A program made the translations under genes and the position numbers. A stretch of 64,000 nucleotides of DNA from Pseudonocardia sediminis (GTDB lineage: Bacteria; Actinomycetota; Actinomycetes; Mycobacteriales; Pseudonocardiaceae), in contig NZ_SHKL01000001.1 of assembly GCF_004217185.1 (NCBI RefSeq), positions 2,440,001 through 2,504,000 on the forward strand, in the 5' to 3' direction. The notes below the pieces were generated by a model. That model ran no database searches, was not told the DNA's origin, and worked only from the letters and a program-made list of their open reading frames with translations. Positions 51,785 through 60,228 of the stretch are shown here, one piece after another. The number at the start of each line of letters is the position of its first letter. The stretch's first letter is position 1.

Positions 51785-52564
51785 TCAGGCGTCCGACCAG
51801 AACTTGATACCGGTGGCCTTGAGACGGCGCCGGTGCTGCCGCATGGCGATCTCGATCGCCTCGACGGTGATCAGGTTCCCCCACGACTTGGTCGCGGACT
51901 CGCCCCACTCGAGGAGCTCGTTGGCCTTGTCCGCGCCGATGTCCGCGTTCTGGATGACGCGGGACCCGAAACCGATGTGCCAGCGCTCGTCGCGCAGGAC
52001 CAGCTCCATCCCCTTGTGTACGCCGGGGAGCTTGTGGGACAAGCCTTCCAGCGCCTCGAGCATCGCGTGCTGGCCGGCCAGGAGGACCACACCCTCGATC
52101 ACCATGTGATAAAGGCCCACCGCGTCGGTCAGGCCCCCGTGGTCCTCCACGAGCCGCTCGGCGGTCGCGGGGAGTCGCCCCTCGAACAGGTCGACGAGGT
52201 CGTCGGCGACGAAGGTGCGCAGGTGGTCCCGGCGCTGGGCCGCGGTGGCCCCCGGGATCCCGGCGACCTCGGCCGTGACGAGGTCGAAGAACCGCGCGTG
52301 GCGGGCCTCGTCGCGGGCCTGGGAGCGGAAGGCCTCCTCCATGGACTTCTCGTCCCGGCCGGCCGCGGCCACCTGGTAGTTGCCCAGGTTGCCCGCCACC
52401 GCCGTCTCGGCGATGACGAAGCCGGCGAGCAGCCCGAGGACCTGGTCGCGTTCGGTCTCGCCGAGCTTCGGCCAGGCCTCGCGGTCGGCCGAGAGGTCGA
52501 GTGTCGTCTCGTCCCACTGCAAGGACTCGGCGAGCTGGACGAAGTGGTCGTACCCGGAGATCAT
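51785..52564 (-). CDS. R2-like ferritin-fold diiron protein (ligands E, ExxH, E, ExxH)
   Basis: A 259-residue helical-bundle protein with the complete carboxylate diiron ligand set: Glu53 (IAETAVAGN), Glu86-x-x-His89 (DEARHARF), Glu157 (VIEGVVLL) and Glu193-x-x-His196 (RDERWHIG). This is the pattern of ribonucleotide reductase R2, R2-like ligand-binding oxidases and related oxygenases, but there is no R1 gene nearby and it is shorter than true R2. Its gene follows a rubredoxin by 26 bases, suggesting a rubredoxin-fed oxygenase or oxidase. Substrate unknown. Confidence 0.87.
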   Translation of the reverse strand: MISGYDHFVQLAESLQWDETTLDLSADREAWPKLGETERDQVLGLLAGFVIAETAVAGNLGNYQVAAAGRDEKSMEEAFRSQARDEARHARFFDLVTAEVAGIPGATAAQRRDHLRTFVADDLVDLFEGRLPATAERLVEDHGGLTDAVGLYHMVIEGVVLLAGQHAMLEALEGLSHKLPGVHKGMELVLRDERWHIGFGSRVIQNADIGADKANELLEWGESATKSWGNLITVEAIEIAMRQHRRRLKATGIKFWSDA

Positions 52565-52590
52565 CGTTGAGCTACCTCTCGCATGTTCTG

Positions 52591-52803
52591 TCAGACCTCT
52601 TCGCCCGGTTCGAGCGCCCGGAAGTCCGACTTGGTGGCGCCGCAGATCGGACACATCCAGTCCTCGGGGATCTCCTCGAACGGAGTCCCCGGCTCGATGC
52701 CGCTGTCCGGATCGCCCTCGTCCGGGTCGTAGAGCCAGCCGCACGCGACGCACAGCCACTGCACGGCCGCGGTGTCGGTCGTGGTCGTGCCGCCGGCGCT
52801 CAT
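52591..52803 (-). CDS. Rubredoxin
   Basis: A 70-residue one-iron electron carrier. The Fe(Cys)4 site is [10 protein letters not shown] and [11 protein letters not shown], separated by the usual [17 protein letters not shown] segment. The first 14 residues are a Thr/Gly-rich extension. Its ATG overlaps the stop of a 19-codon ORF (ATGA). Next to the diiron gene, it is likely its electron donor, as rubredoxins are for alkane hydroxylases. Confidence 0.96.
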   Translation of the reverse strand: MSAGGTTTTDTAAVQWLCVACGWLYDPDEGDPDSGIEPGTPFEEIPEDWMCPICGATKSDFRALEPGEEV

Positions 52804-52859
52804 GTCCCGTCCGCCGCGCCGTGCTGAGCGGGTGCGGTCGGTTCGTCGAACGTCGTCAT
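52800..52859 (-). CDS. 19-codon ORF translationally coupled to rubredoxin
   Basis: An ORF encoding [19 protein letters not shown], with ggggag 6 bases before the ATG. Its TGA overlaps the rubredoxin ATG in an ATGA. It has no resemblance to known peptides. It could be a translational leader, a short functional peptide, or the remnant of a larger gene. Confidence 0.45.
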   Translation of the reverse strand: MTTFDEPTAPAQHGAADGT

Positions 52860-52962
52860 GAGTCTCCCCGGCGGCGCCATCGCCCTCGCGGACCGGGTGT
52901 GGTCCGGTTCACGTCGCCGTCCTCAGGAGGCCACACCGTGTTCCGGAGCGCAAGCGGTGTAC

Positions 52963-53000
52963 CACGTGCCCGGCGGGGGGTCCGCCCCGCCGGGCACGTG
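52963..53000 (-). terminator. Terminator of the S9 peptidase gene
   Basis: Perfect 16-bp stem (52963-52978 / 52985-53000), 6-base loop, 12 bases after the peptidase stop. Confidence 0.85.
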
Positions 53001-53011
53001 ATCGGTGCTGG

Positions 53012-55150
53012 TCAGGCGCCGAGCGCGGCGCGCAGGAATTCCACCTGCAGGAGCAGCAGGTTCTCCGCGACGACCTCCTGCGGCGTCATGTGGGTCACCC
53101 CGGACAGCGGCAGCACCTGGTGCGCACGGCCCGCCGCGAGCAGTGCCGAGGACAGCCGCAGGGTGTGCGCGGCGACCACGTTGTCGTCGGCGAGACCGTG
53201 GACGATCATCAGCGGCCGGTTCGGGCGGTCCCCGGTGGGCGGGGTGGACGCGTCCTCGATCACCGACGAGCGCCGGTAGGCCTCCGGCTTCGCCGCGGGG
53301 GTGCCGAGGTAGCGCTCGGTGTAGTGGGTGTCGTAGAGCGTCCAGTCGGTGACCGGGGCGCCGGCGACGGCGGCGTGGAAGACGTCCGGGCGGCGCAGCA
53401 CGGCCAGGGCGGCCAGGTACCCGCCGAACGACCAGCCGCGGATGCCGACCCGGCCCAGGTCGAGGTCCGGGTAGAGCTTCGCGGCCTCGTGCAGCGCGTC
53501 GACCTGGTCGTCGAGCACGGGGGAGGCCAGGTCGTGGTGGATCGCGCGCTCGAACTCCGGCCCGCGTCCCGGCGACCCGCGGCCGTCGGTGACGACCACG
53601 GCGAAACCGCGGTCGGCGAACCACTGGCTGGACAGGAACGCGTTGCGCGCGGACAACACACGCTGCGAGTGCGGCCCGCCGTAGGGGTCGAGCAGCACCG
53701 GCAGCGACGTGCCCTCGACGTGACCGGTGGGCAGCAGCACCGCGGTGCGCAGTCCCCGCTCACCGAGCGCGTGCATCGCCACGCGGGGGACGATCCCGGG
53801 GTCGGCCGCGTGGCTGGTCACCGTGTGCTCGGTGCCGTCGGCCGTGGTCAGGACGGTGTGCGGGGCGGTGTCGAGGTCCTGCGAGCCGCGCACCAGCGTG
53901 CCCCCGGCCAGGGTGCCGGAGTGCACGCCGGTCTCCGGCGACCGCGGTACCGGCGCCTGCCCGGGGACGACGGAGAACAGCCGGATCGACGTCGGCTCGG
54001 TCGAGGCCCGGAACAGCACCGTGTCGCCGTCGACCCCGGCCACGTCGCGGACCTGCATCGAGCCGTCGGTCAGCGGGGTGTCCCCGGCGAACAGACGCCG
54101 CGCCCCGTCGTCGTCGGCGACGCGCAGCAGCTCGCCGGTCGCCGTGCGCGCGGGGACGCCGGGGACGATCTCGACCCACACCGGGTCGGTGTCGGTGTGC
54201 AGCGGTGTCGTCGTGCCGGTGGCCGGGTCGACCGTCAGGACGTGCAGGGCCGTCTGGTCCCGCGGCTGCACGACGATCAACGGCCCGGTCGGGTCCCAGC
54301 GCGCGGTGACCAGGTACTCGTTCGCGCCGGTGTCCCAGACGACGGGGGTGCGGGTGCCGTCGAGGGCGATCACGTCGAGCGTGACCAGCGCGTTCGGGGT
54401 CCCGGCGGCGGGGTAGGCGACGACGGTCGGGGTGCGTCCGGGGTTCGCCGGGTCCGCGATGTGCCAGCGCTCGACCGTCGACTCGTCGACGCGGGCGACC
54501 AGCAGCGCGTCGCCGCCGGGGGCCCACCAGTGGCCGCGGGTCCGGTTCATCTCCTCGGCCGCGGCGAAGTCGGCCAGGCCGTGGGTCACGTCGTCGCCGT
54601 CCGGGGCGGCCAGCACGCGCGTCTCGCCGGTCGCGATCTCGTGGACGTGCAGCGCGCGGTCGGCCACGAACGCGACCCGCGAGCCGCTGGGGTCCAGGCG
54701 GGGGTCGACGACGGCGGTGACGTCGCCGACGTCGAGCGGGCGCGGGTCCGGGTCGCCGGTCAGCGACGCGAGGTAGGGGCGGCCGGACAGGGCGAACACC
54801 GCGGTCGTGACGGCCGCGTCGGTGTCGTAGCCCACGACGCCACCGGCCTGCTCGCGGACGCGCTCGCGGCGCGCCCTCTCCGCGGCCGGCAGGTCCTCCT
54901 CGCCGGGCAGGCCGGGCAGCTGCGCGGGGTCGAGCAGCAGCCGCTCGGAGCCGGTGGCGGCGTCGATGCTCCACAGGCAGGTCACCGGGTCGTCGCCGCC
55001 GCGGCTGCGCAGGAACACCGCTCGCGAGCCGTCCGGGGCGACGGTGAACCCGCGCGGTGTGCCGAGGCTGAACCGTCGGGTGCGGGCGTGCAGGCGGGGG
55101 AAGCTGTCCTGGTCGGTCGGGGCGGTCACGGACTTGCTCGGGTCGGCCAC
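53012..55150 (-). CDS. S9 family (dipeptidyl-peptidase IV-like) peptidase
   Basis: A 712-residue serine peptidase with an N-terminal beta-propeller (about 40-440) and C-terminal alpha/beta hydrolase domain (about 470-710). The nucleophile elbow is GWSFGGYLAA. TDGRGSPGRG and VHGLADDNV (catalytic Asp) plus the terminal His in GVTHMTP complete the triad. GTG start (VADPSKSV). No signal peptide, so cytoplasmic. It lies on the pqq strand; in Pseudomonas, an S9 peptidase gene accompanies pqq genes, so PqqA maturation is a possibility. Confidence 0.92.
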   Translation of the reverse strand: MADPSKSVTAPTDQDSFPRLHARTRRFSLGTPRGFTVAPDGSRAVFLRSRGGDDPVTCLWSIDAATGSERLLLDPAQLPGLPGEEDLPAAERARRERVREQAGGVVGYDTDAAVTTAVFALSGRPYLASLTGDPDPRPLDVGDVTAVVDPRLDPSGSRVAFVADRALHVHEIATGETRVLAAPDGDDVTHGLADFAAAEEMNRTRGHWWAPGGDALLVARVDESTVERWHIADPANPGRTPTVVAYPAAGTPNALVTLDVIALDGTRTPVVWDTGANEYLVTARWDPTGPLIVVQPRDQTALHVLTVDPATGTTTPLHTDTDPVWVEIVPGVPARTATGELLRVADDDGARRLFAGDTPLTDGSMQVRDVAGVDGDTVLFRASTEPTSIRLFSVVPGQAPVPRSPETGVHSGTLAGGTLVRGSQDLDTAPHTVLTTADGTEHTVTSHAADPGIVPRVAMHALGERGLRTAVLLPTGHVEGTSLPVLLDPYGGPHSQRVLSARNAFLSSQWFADRGFAVVVTDGRGSPGRGPEFERAIHHDLASPVLDDQVDALHEAAKLYPDLDLGRVGIRGWSFGGYLAALAVLRRPDVFHAAVAGAPVTDWTLYDTHYTERYLGTPAAKPEAYRRSSVIEDASTPPTGDRPNRPLMIVHGLADDNVVAAHTLRLSSALLAAGRAHQVLPLSGVTHMTPQEVVAENLLLLQVEFLRAALGA

Positions 55151-55244
55151 GACCCGACCCTATCGACGCGCGCCCGTGCGGGCCGACCGTGCCGGAGCGC
55201 TCGACCTGTTCCCTGTCAAACGGTTGGTCGTTAAAGTCGCCGCC
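55151..55244 (+). promoter_or_regulatory. Acyl-CoA ligase promoter, likely leaderless
   Basis: TAAAGT at about 55232-55237 is 7 bases upstream of the ATG at 55245, suggesting a leaderless transcript. AACGGTTGGTCGTT immediately upstream contains short inverted AACG/CGTT arms and looks like a TetR-type operator. Confidence 0.4.
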
Positions 55245-56798
55245 ATGGGTTCGGCGCAGTCGGAGGCGACGATCGGCGGACGGCTCGCGGCGCGGGCGTC
55301 ACCGGCACCGTGGTCCGTCGCGGGAGCGGCGACGTCGTCGGCGGAGCTGGACGCGCTCGCGTCCCGGACGGCCGGCGGGTTCGCGGCGCTCGGACTGTCC
55401 CCGGGCGAGCACGTGTGCCTGATGATGCGGGCGTCGGTCGCGGCCCTGGGGACCTGGTTCGGGCTGGCCCGGGCCGGTCTGGTCGAGGTCCCGCTGAACA
55501 CCGCGACGCGCGGGCCCCTGCTCGAGCACCTCCTGGGGCGGTCCCGGGCGCGGGTGGTGGTCGTCGACGCCGAGTTCCTGCCGCTGGTGCTCGCCGCGCT
55601 GCCGGACGGCGTCACGCACGTCGTCGTGCACGGGCCCCGGCCCGCGCAGGCCCCGCCGACGGTGTCGTCCTGGGACGACCTCGCCGCGGCCGACCCGCTG
55701 CGCGACCTGCCCGCCGTCGACCCCGACGACCCGACGGTCGTGCTCCACACCTCCGGCACCACCGGCCCGCCCAAGGGCGTGGTCCTGACCCACCGGGCGA
55801 ACCTGGCGCTGGCCGAGCACACCACGGATCTGATGGGCTACACCGCCGACGACCGGCTCTACTCGGTGTTCCCTCTGTTCCACTCCAACGCCCGCTTCAC
55901 CTCCGTCCTGCCGGCCCTGCAGGCGGGCGCGGGCCTGGTGATGCACACCCGTTTCTCCGCCGGCGGGTTCTGGGACACCTGCCGCGAGCACGCGGTCACC
56001 GCGTTCAACTTCCAGGGCGCCATGCTCACGCTGCTGCACAACCGGCCGGCGCTGCCCACCGACGCGGACAACCCGGTCCGGGTGGGGTTCGGCGCACCGT
56101 GCCCGCCGGAGATCACCGCGGACTTCGAGCGCCGCTTCGGCGTCGCGCTGACCGAGATCTACGGCAGCACCGAGGTCTCGATCGTCGCCCAGAGCCGCCC
56201 GGAGGAACGCCGTCCCGGCTCGGCCGGGCGGGCCTCGCCGCTCTACCACCTGCGCGTCGTCGACGAGCGCGGCGAGCCGGTCCCGCCCGGTACCGACGGG
56301 GAGATCGTGGCCCGTCCGAAGCGCCCCGGACTGATGTTCACCGGCTACCAGGACATGCCCGCCGAGACCGTGCACGCGTGGCGCGACCTGTGGTTCCACA
56401 CCGGCGACCGCGGCCGGCTCGACGCCGACGGGTACCTCTACTTCCGCGACCGACTCTCGGACTCGATCCGCCGCCGCGGGGAGAACGTCTCGTCCTGGGA
56501 GATCGAGCGGGTGCTGGCGACGCACCCGCGGGTGGACGCCGTCGCGGCCTACGGCGTGCCGTCGGCGCTGTCCGAGGACGACGTCATGGTCGCCGTCGTG
56601 CCGGTCGAGGGCGCGGAGCTGGACCCGGCCGAGGTCGTCGAGTACTGCCGCGGGCAGGTGACCGAGTTCGCGCTGCCCCGCTACGTCCGGGTCATGGCGG
56701 CGCTTCCCATGACGCCCAGCCAGCGCACCGAGAAGTACCGGCTCCGCGCCGACGGGGTCACCACCGACACCTGGGACCGGGAGGCCGCCCGTGCCTGA
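55245..56798 (+). CDS. Acyl-CoA ligase (ANL superfamily, crotonobetaine/carnitine-CoA ligase-like)
   Basis: A 517-residue AMP-forming ligase that activates a carboxylic acid to its CoA thioester. Signature motifs are HTSGTTGPPKGVVLT (phosphate loop), EIYGSTEVS (A5), WFHTGDRGRLDADGYLYF (A7) and the hinge region RDRLSDSIRRRGENVSS. The C-terminal Lys lies in QRTEKYRLR. The ATG at 55245 is preferred. The GTG of the crotonase gene overlaps its 3' end by 8 bases; together they suggest a short degradative acyl-CoA pathway of unknown substrate. Confidence 0.93.
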   Translation: MGSAQSEATIGGRLAARASPAPWSVAGAATSSAELDALASRTAGGFAALGLSPGEHVCLMMRASVAALGTWFGLARAGLVEVPLNTATRGPLLEHLLGRSRARVVVVDAEFLPLVLAALPDGVTHVVVHGPRPAQAPPTVSSWDDLAAADPLRDLPAVDPDDPTVVLHTSGTTGPPKGVVLTHRANLALAEHTTDLMGYTADDRLYSVFPLFHSNARFTSVLPALQAGAGLVMHTRFSAGGFWDTCREHAVTAFNFQGAMLTLLHNRPALPTDADNPVRVGFGAPCPPEITADFERRFGVALTEIYGSTEVSIVAQSRPEERRPGSAGRASPLYHLRVVDERGEPVPPGTDGEIVARPKRPGLMFTGYQDMPAETVHAWRDLWFHTGDRGRLDADGYLYFRDRLSDSIRRRGENVSSWEIERVLATHPRVDAVAAYGVPSALSEDDVMVAVVPVEGAELDPAEVVEYCRGQVTEFALPRYVRVMAALPMTPSQRTEKYRLRADGVTTDTWDREAARA

Positions 56799-57549
56799 AC
56801 GCTTCACCGTCACCACCCCGCGCGAGGGCGTGGCCCTGGTGACCATGGACCGCCCGGCCAAGCTGAACGCGATGGACCCGACGTTCTTCCGGGAGCTCAC
56901 CGGGATCTGTGCGGACCTCGGCCACGACGACGGCGTGCGCGCGGCCGTGCTCACCGGCGCCGGCCGCGCGTTCTCCGCCGGCGGCGACATCGACTCCTTC
57001 CACGACCTCGACGGCGACACCGTCCGGGTGCGGGCCCACCTGCGCCGGGTCTACGACGCGTTCTGCGCCGTCGAGCGCTGCGCGGTCCCGGTGATCGGGG
57101 CGGTGAACGGGATCGCGCACGGCGGCGGCACCGAGCTGACCCTGGCCTGCGACATGGCGCTGGCGGGGGAGTCGGCGACGTTCGCGTTCCGGGAGCCGAC
57201 GGTCGGCCTGACCCCGGGCTGGGGGATCGTGCGCGGTCCGCAGGTGATGGGCCGGGGTTGGACCCGCCTGCTGGCGTTGACCGGGCGGGTGATCGACGCG
57301 GCGACCGCCGAGCGGGCCGGGCTGGTGCAGGAGGTGGTGCGCGACGACGAGCTGCTCGGCCGGGCGCTGGACCTCGCCTCCGAGACGGCCGCGCTGCCGC
57401 CGCTGGCCGTGCAGGTGGGGAAGGCGTTCGTCAACCGCGACACCGACGCCGGGTTCGCCGAGTCGATCGAGGCCACCGCGCTGCTGTTCACCACCGCCGA
57501 GCACCGCGACGCCGTCGCGGCGTTCCGTGCCGCGCGGGGCCGCGGCTGA
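56791..57549 (+). CDS. Enoyl-CoA hydratase/isomerase family protein
   Basis: A 252-residue crotonase-fold enzyme acting on the product of the upstream ligase. The oxyanion segments are FSAGGDID and GIAHGGGTELTLACD, the latter with the first catalytic Glu. The second catalytic position of hydratases (the Glu in a PE motif) reads FREPTVGLTPGWG, with Thr after Pro, so it may be an isomerase, hydrolase or decarboxylase rather than a classic hydratase. GTG start overlaps the ligase stop. Confidence 0.92.
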   Translation: MPERFTVTTPREGVALVTMDRPAKLNAMDPTFFRELTGICADLGHDDGVRAAVLTGAGRAFSAGGDIDSFHDLDGDTVRVRAHLRRVYDAFCAVERCAVPVIGAVNGIAHGGGTELTLACDMALAGESATFAFREPTVGLTPGWGIVRGPQVMGRGWTRLLALTGRVIDAATAERAGLVQEVVRDDELLGRALDLASETAALPPLAVQVGKAFVNRDTDAGFAESIEATALLFTTAEHRDAVAAFRAARGRG

Positions 57550-57632
57550 GCCCCACCCGTCCCCGCCGACGAGATCGGCGTCTGCGTAGATCCACGCTGG
57601 ACCCCGGGCCCGGACCCGGGCAGGCTGCGCCG

Positions 57633-58286
57633 GTGACTCCCGATCACCCCGTCGCCGCCGCCTGGTCGGACTGGCTCGACATCCTCACCGTGGCCGGCTA
57701 CCCGGCGCATGCGATGCCCCGTCCGCCCGCCGACCCGGAGGAGCTGGCCGACGCCCAGATCCAGGCCCGTATCCGGTTCCCCGACGAGCTGCGCGGGCTC
57801 TACGCCCTGGCCGACGGTCAGTTCCCCGGCTTCCCCCGCGGCCCCGGCCCGCACCCGCCGTCGACGAACCTGTTCCCGACCTCGGACTTCCTCACCGTCG
57901 CCGACGCGCTCGTGCACTGGGGCGGCTGGAAGGACCTGCACGCCGAGTACGGCCCGTCCGGCATCGCCGACTTCGACCGGAACATCACCGTGCGCGGTGA
58001 CGACCCGGTGCGCCGGGAGTACTGGAACCTCGGCTGGTGGCCGCTGGCCATGGACGGCGGCGGGAACTTCCTCGCCGTCGACACGGACCCGGCGCCCGGC
58101 GGCGCGATCGGGCAGGTGATCGTCGCCGGGCCGGACGAGGACGAGCGCCGGGTGCTGGGCACCGGCGTCGCCGACTACCTGCGGCGGCTGACCGCCTCCG
58201 ACGTCCCGGCGGCGGAGTTCCCGGACGAGGACCCGGACGACCCGGCCGCCGCCGTGCTCTGGTGGGACGTCGACGAGCTGCGGTGA
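57633..58286 (+). CDS. SMI1/KNR4 (SUKH) family protein
   Basis: A 217-residue protein with the SUKH core: FPDELRGLYALADGQFPGF, LFPTSDFLTVADAL and WWPLAMDGGGNFLAVDTDP. SUKH proteins often serve as immunity proteins against polymorphic toxins, but in yeast Knr4 and many bacteria they are regulatory. No toxin gene is adjacent. The GTG at 57633 matches the domain start. It precedes the first kinase by 7 bases and may be co-transcribed with it. Confidence 0.83.
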   Translation: MTPDHPVAAAWSDWLDILTVAGYPAHAMPRPPADPEELADAQIQARIRFPDELRGLYALADGQFPGFPRGPGPHPPSTNLFPTSDFLTVADALVHWGGWKDLHAEYGPSGIADFDRNITVRGDDPVRREYWNLGWWPLAMDGGGNFLAVDTDPAPGGAIGQVIVAGPDEDERRVLGTGVADYLRRLTASDVPAAEFPDEDPDDPAAAVLWWDVDELR

Positions 58287-58293
58287 CGCCGCG

Positions 58294-60219
58294 GTGACCA
58301 CGTCCGGGAGCGCCGTCGCGCCCCGCCGCGACGACGACCCGGAGCGGGTCGGGCCCTATGCCGTCGTCGGCGTGCTCGGTGCCGGCGGGATGGGCCGGGT
58401 CTACCTGGGCCGCGACGGCCGCGGCCGGCCGGCCGCGGTCAAGGTCATCCGTCCCGAGCTGGCGACCGACCCGGCCTTCCGGGTCCGGTTCCGCGGCGAG
58501 GTGGAGGCGGCGCGGCGGGTCCCGGCCCGCGTCACCGCGCAGGTGCTCGACGCCGACGCCGAGGCCGACCGGCCCTGGGTGGCGACGCGGTACCTGCCGG
58601 GGCCGTCGCTGGACCGGCAGGTGCGGGCGCACGGCCCGCTGTCCGGGCGCGCGCTGCGCCGGGTGGCCGCGGGCCTTCTCGACGGGCTGGTCGCGGTGCA
58701 CGGCGCGGGGCTCGTCCACCGCGACCTCAAGCCGTCGAACGTCCTGCTCACCCGTCGCGGCCCGCGGATCATCGACTTCGGCATCGCCCGCGCCGCCGAC
58801 CGGACCCGGATCACCACGACCGGGCGTCTCGTCGGCACCCCGGCCTACATGTCGCCCGAGCAGGCCCTCGGCGACGGCCCGGTCGGCCCGGCCGGGGACG
58901 TGCACGCGCTCGGGTCGGTGCTGGTGTTCGCCGCGACCGGTCGTGCGCCGTTCGCGGCCCCGTCGGCGGCGGCGGTGCTGTTCCGGGTTCTGCACGGGGA
59001 GCCGGACCTGGGCGGGACACCGGAACCGGTGCGCGGGTGGGCGGCCCGCTGCCTGGCCCGAGACCCGGCCGATCGGCCGTCGCCGGAGACGTTGCGCGCC
59101 GAGCTGCGCCGCCCGGCCCGGCGCCGTGCGGCGGTCGTCGCGGGCGGGCTCGTGGCCGCGGGGGTCGTGGGCGGTGCCCTGCTGTGGCCGGGGCTCCCGT
59201 CCGGGTCCGGTGCCGCCCCGACACCCGCCCCGACCCCCGCTCCGGTGACGGCCTCCGGGCCCGCCGTCGACCCGCGGGTGCCCGGGGCCGGGCCGGCGGT
59301 CACCACGGCGCCGGGCCGCCCCGCTGCCACCGTGTCCGCCGAGGTCGGCCTCGGCCACCGGGGAGGACCGGTGGTGGCCGGCGTCGGCCGGGTCTACGTC
59401 GCCGATCCGGAGTCCGGTGCCGTGGACGTCCGCGACCCGTCGGGGGCGGCGGTCGGCCGCGTCGACGTCGGGCGCTTCCCGTCGGCTCTCGCGCTGTCCC
59501 CGGACGGCACCCGGCTGTTCGTCACGCTGTCCACCTCGCCGACCCGGGTCCTCGCCGTCGACACCGCCACGCTGCGGGTGACGGCCCGCGCGGACGTCGC
59601 ACCGGAGGCGGCCGACGCGTCGATCCTGCGGGCCGCCGAGATCCGGGTCGCCCCGGACGGCGGATCGGTGATCGTGCTGGACCCGCGCAGCCGCCGGGTC
59701 CTCGCGCTCGACTCGGACACCCTGCGCGTGCGAGCGACCCGCGTGCTGCCCGGAGAACCGGCGTCGCTGACGTCGTCCCCGGACGGCAGCCGCATCGCCG
59801 TCGCCGCCGGTGACGGGTTCGCGACCGGCACGGTGACCGTCCTCGACGGCTCCACACTCGAGCCGACCGGGACCTCGGCGTCCGGCGCGGACCCCGCCGG
59901 GTTCGCCGACGACGGCCGCGCGCTCTACCTGGCGAACTCCCGGCCCGGGGCTGACCCCGGGCTGAGCGGGGTGCAGTTCCTCGGACCCGCCCCCTCCCGG
60001 CTCGCGCTGGACGCGCCGGACCGGCTGCGCCTCGGGCCGGGCGGGGGGTGGCTCTACGTGACGCGGCCGGACGCCGGGGAGCTGGTCGTCGTCGCGACGT
60101 CGACGCGGCGGGTGGTCGCGACCGTCCCGGCCCCCGGGATCGAGGACGTCGCCGTCGCCCCCGACGGGCGCGCCGCCTACGTCGTCGCCGGCGGCACGCT
60201 CCGGGTGCTGACCGGATGA
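58294..60219 (+). CDS. Membrane Ser/Thr protein kinase with extracytoplasmic beta-propeller
   Basis: A 641-residue receptor-like kinase. The kinase domain (about residues 15-265) has the Gly loop GAGGMGRVYLG, catalytic Lys in AAVKVI, HRDLKPSN, IDFGIA and GTPAYMSPEQ. A single helix (about 272-295) is followed by a Pro/Thr linker and a C-terminal YVTN/NHL-like propeller (about 345-641, repeats of LALSPDGTRLFV type). The propeller probably senses an external ligand or the cell wall. GTG start. Confidence 0.93.
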   Translation: MTTSGSAVAPRRDDDPERVGPYAVVGVLGAGGMGRVYLGRDGRGRPAAVKVIRPELATDPAFRVRFRGEVEAARRVPARVTAQVLDADAEADRPWVATRYLPGPSLDRQVRAHGPLSGRALRRVAAGLLDGLVAVHGAGLVHRDLKPSNVLLTRRGPRIIDFGIARAADRTRITTTGRLVGTPAYMSPEQALGDGPVGPAGDVHALGSVLVFAATGRAPFAAPSAAAVLFRVLHGEPDLGGTPEPVRGWAARCLARDPADRPSPETLRAELRRPARRRAAVVAGGLVAAGVVGGALLWPGLPSGSGAAPTPAPTPAPVTASGPAVDPRVPGAGPAVTTAPGRPAATVSAEVGLGHRGGPVVAGVGRVYVADPESGAVDVRDPSGAAVGRVDVGRFPSALALSPDGTRLFVTLSTSPTRVLAVDTATLRVTARADVAPEAADASILRAAEIRVAPDGGSVIVLDPRSRRVLALDSDTLRVRATRVLPGEPASLTSSPDGSRIAVAAGDGFATGTVTVLDGSTLEPTGTSASGADPAGFADDGRALYLANSRPGADPGLSGVQFLGPAPSRLALDAPDRLRLGPGGGWLYVTRPDAGELVVVATSTRRVVATVPAPGIEDVAVAPDGRAAYVVAGGTLRVLTG

Positions 60220-60228
60220 CCGGCGGGG

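Noticed and set aside
51785..52564. Ribonucleotide reductase small subunit (NrdF)
   Set aside because: Ligands fit the fold, but no R1 gene, smaller size and rubredoxin partner argue for a different oxidase.
51347..52570. 407-codon plus-strand frame over the diiron gene
   Set aside because: Antisense to a gene with six conserved metal ligands; no domain of its own.
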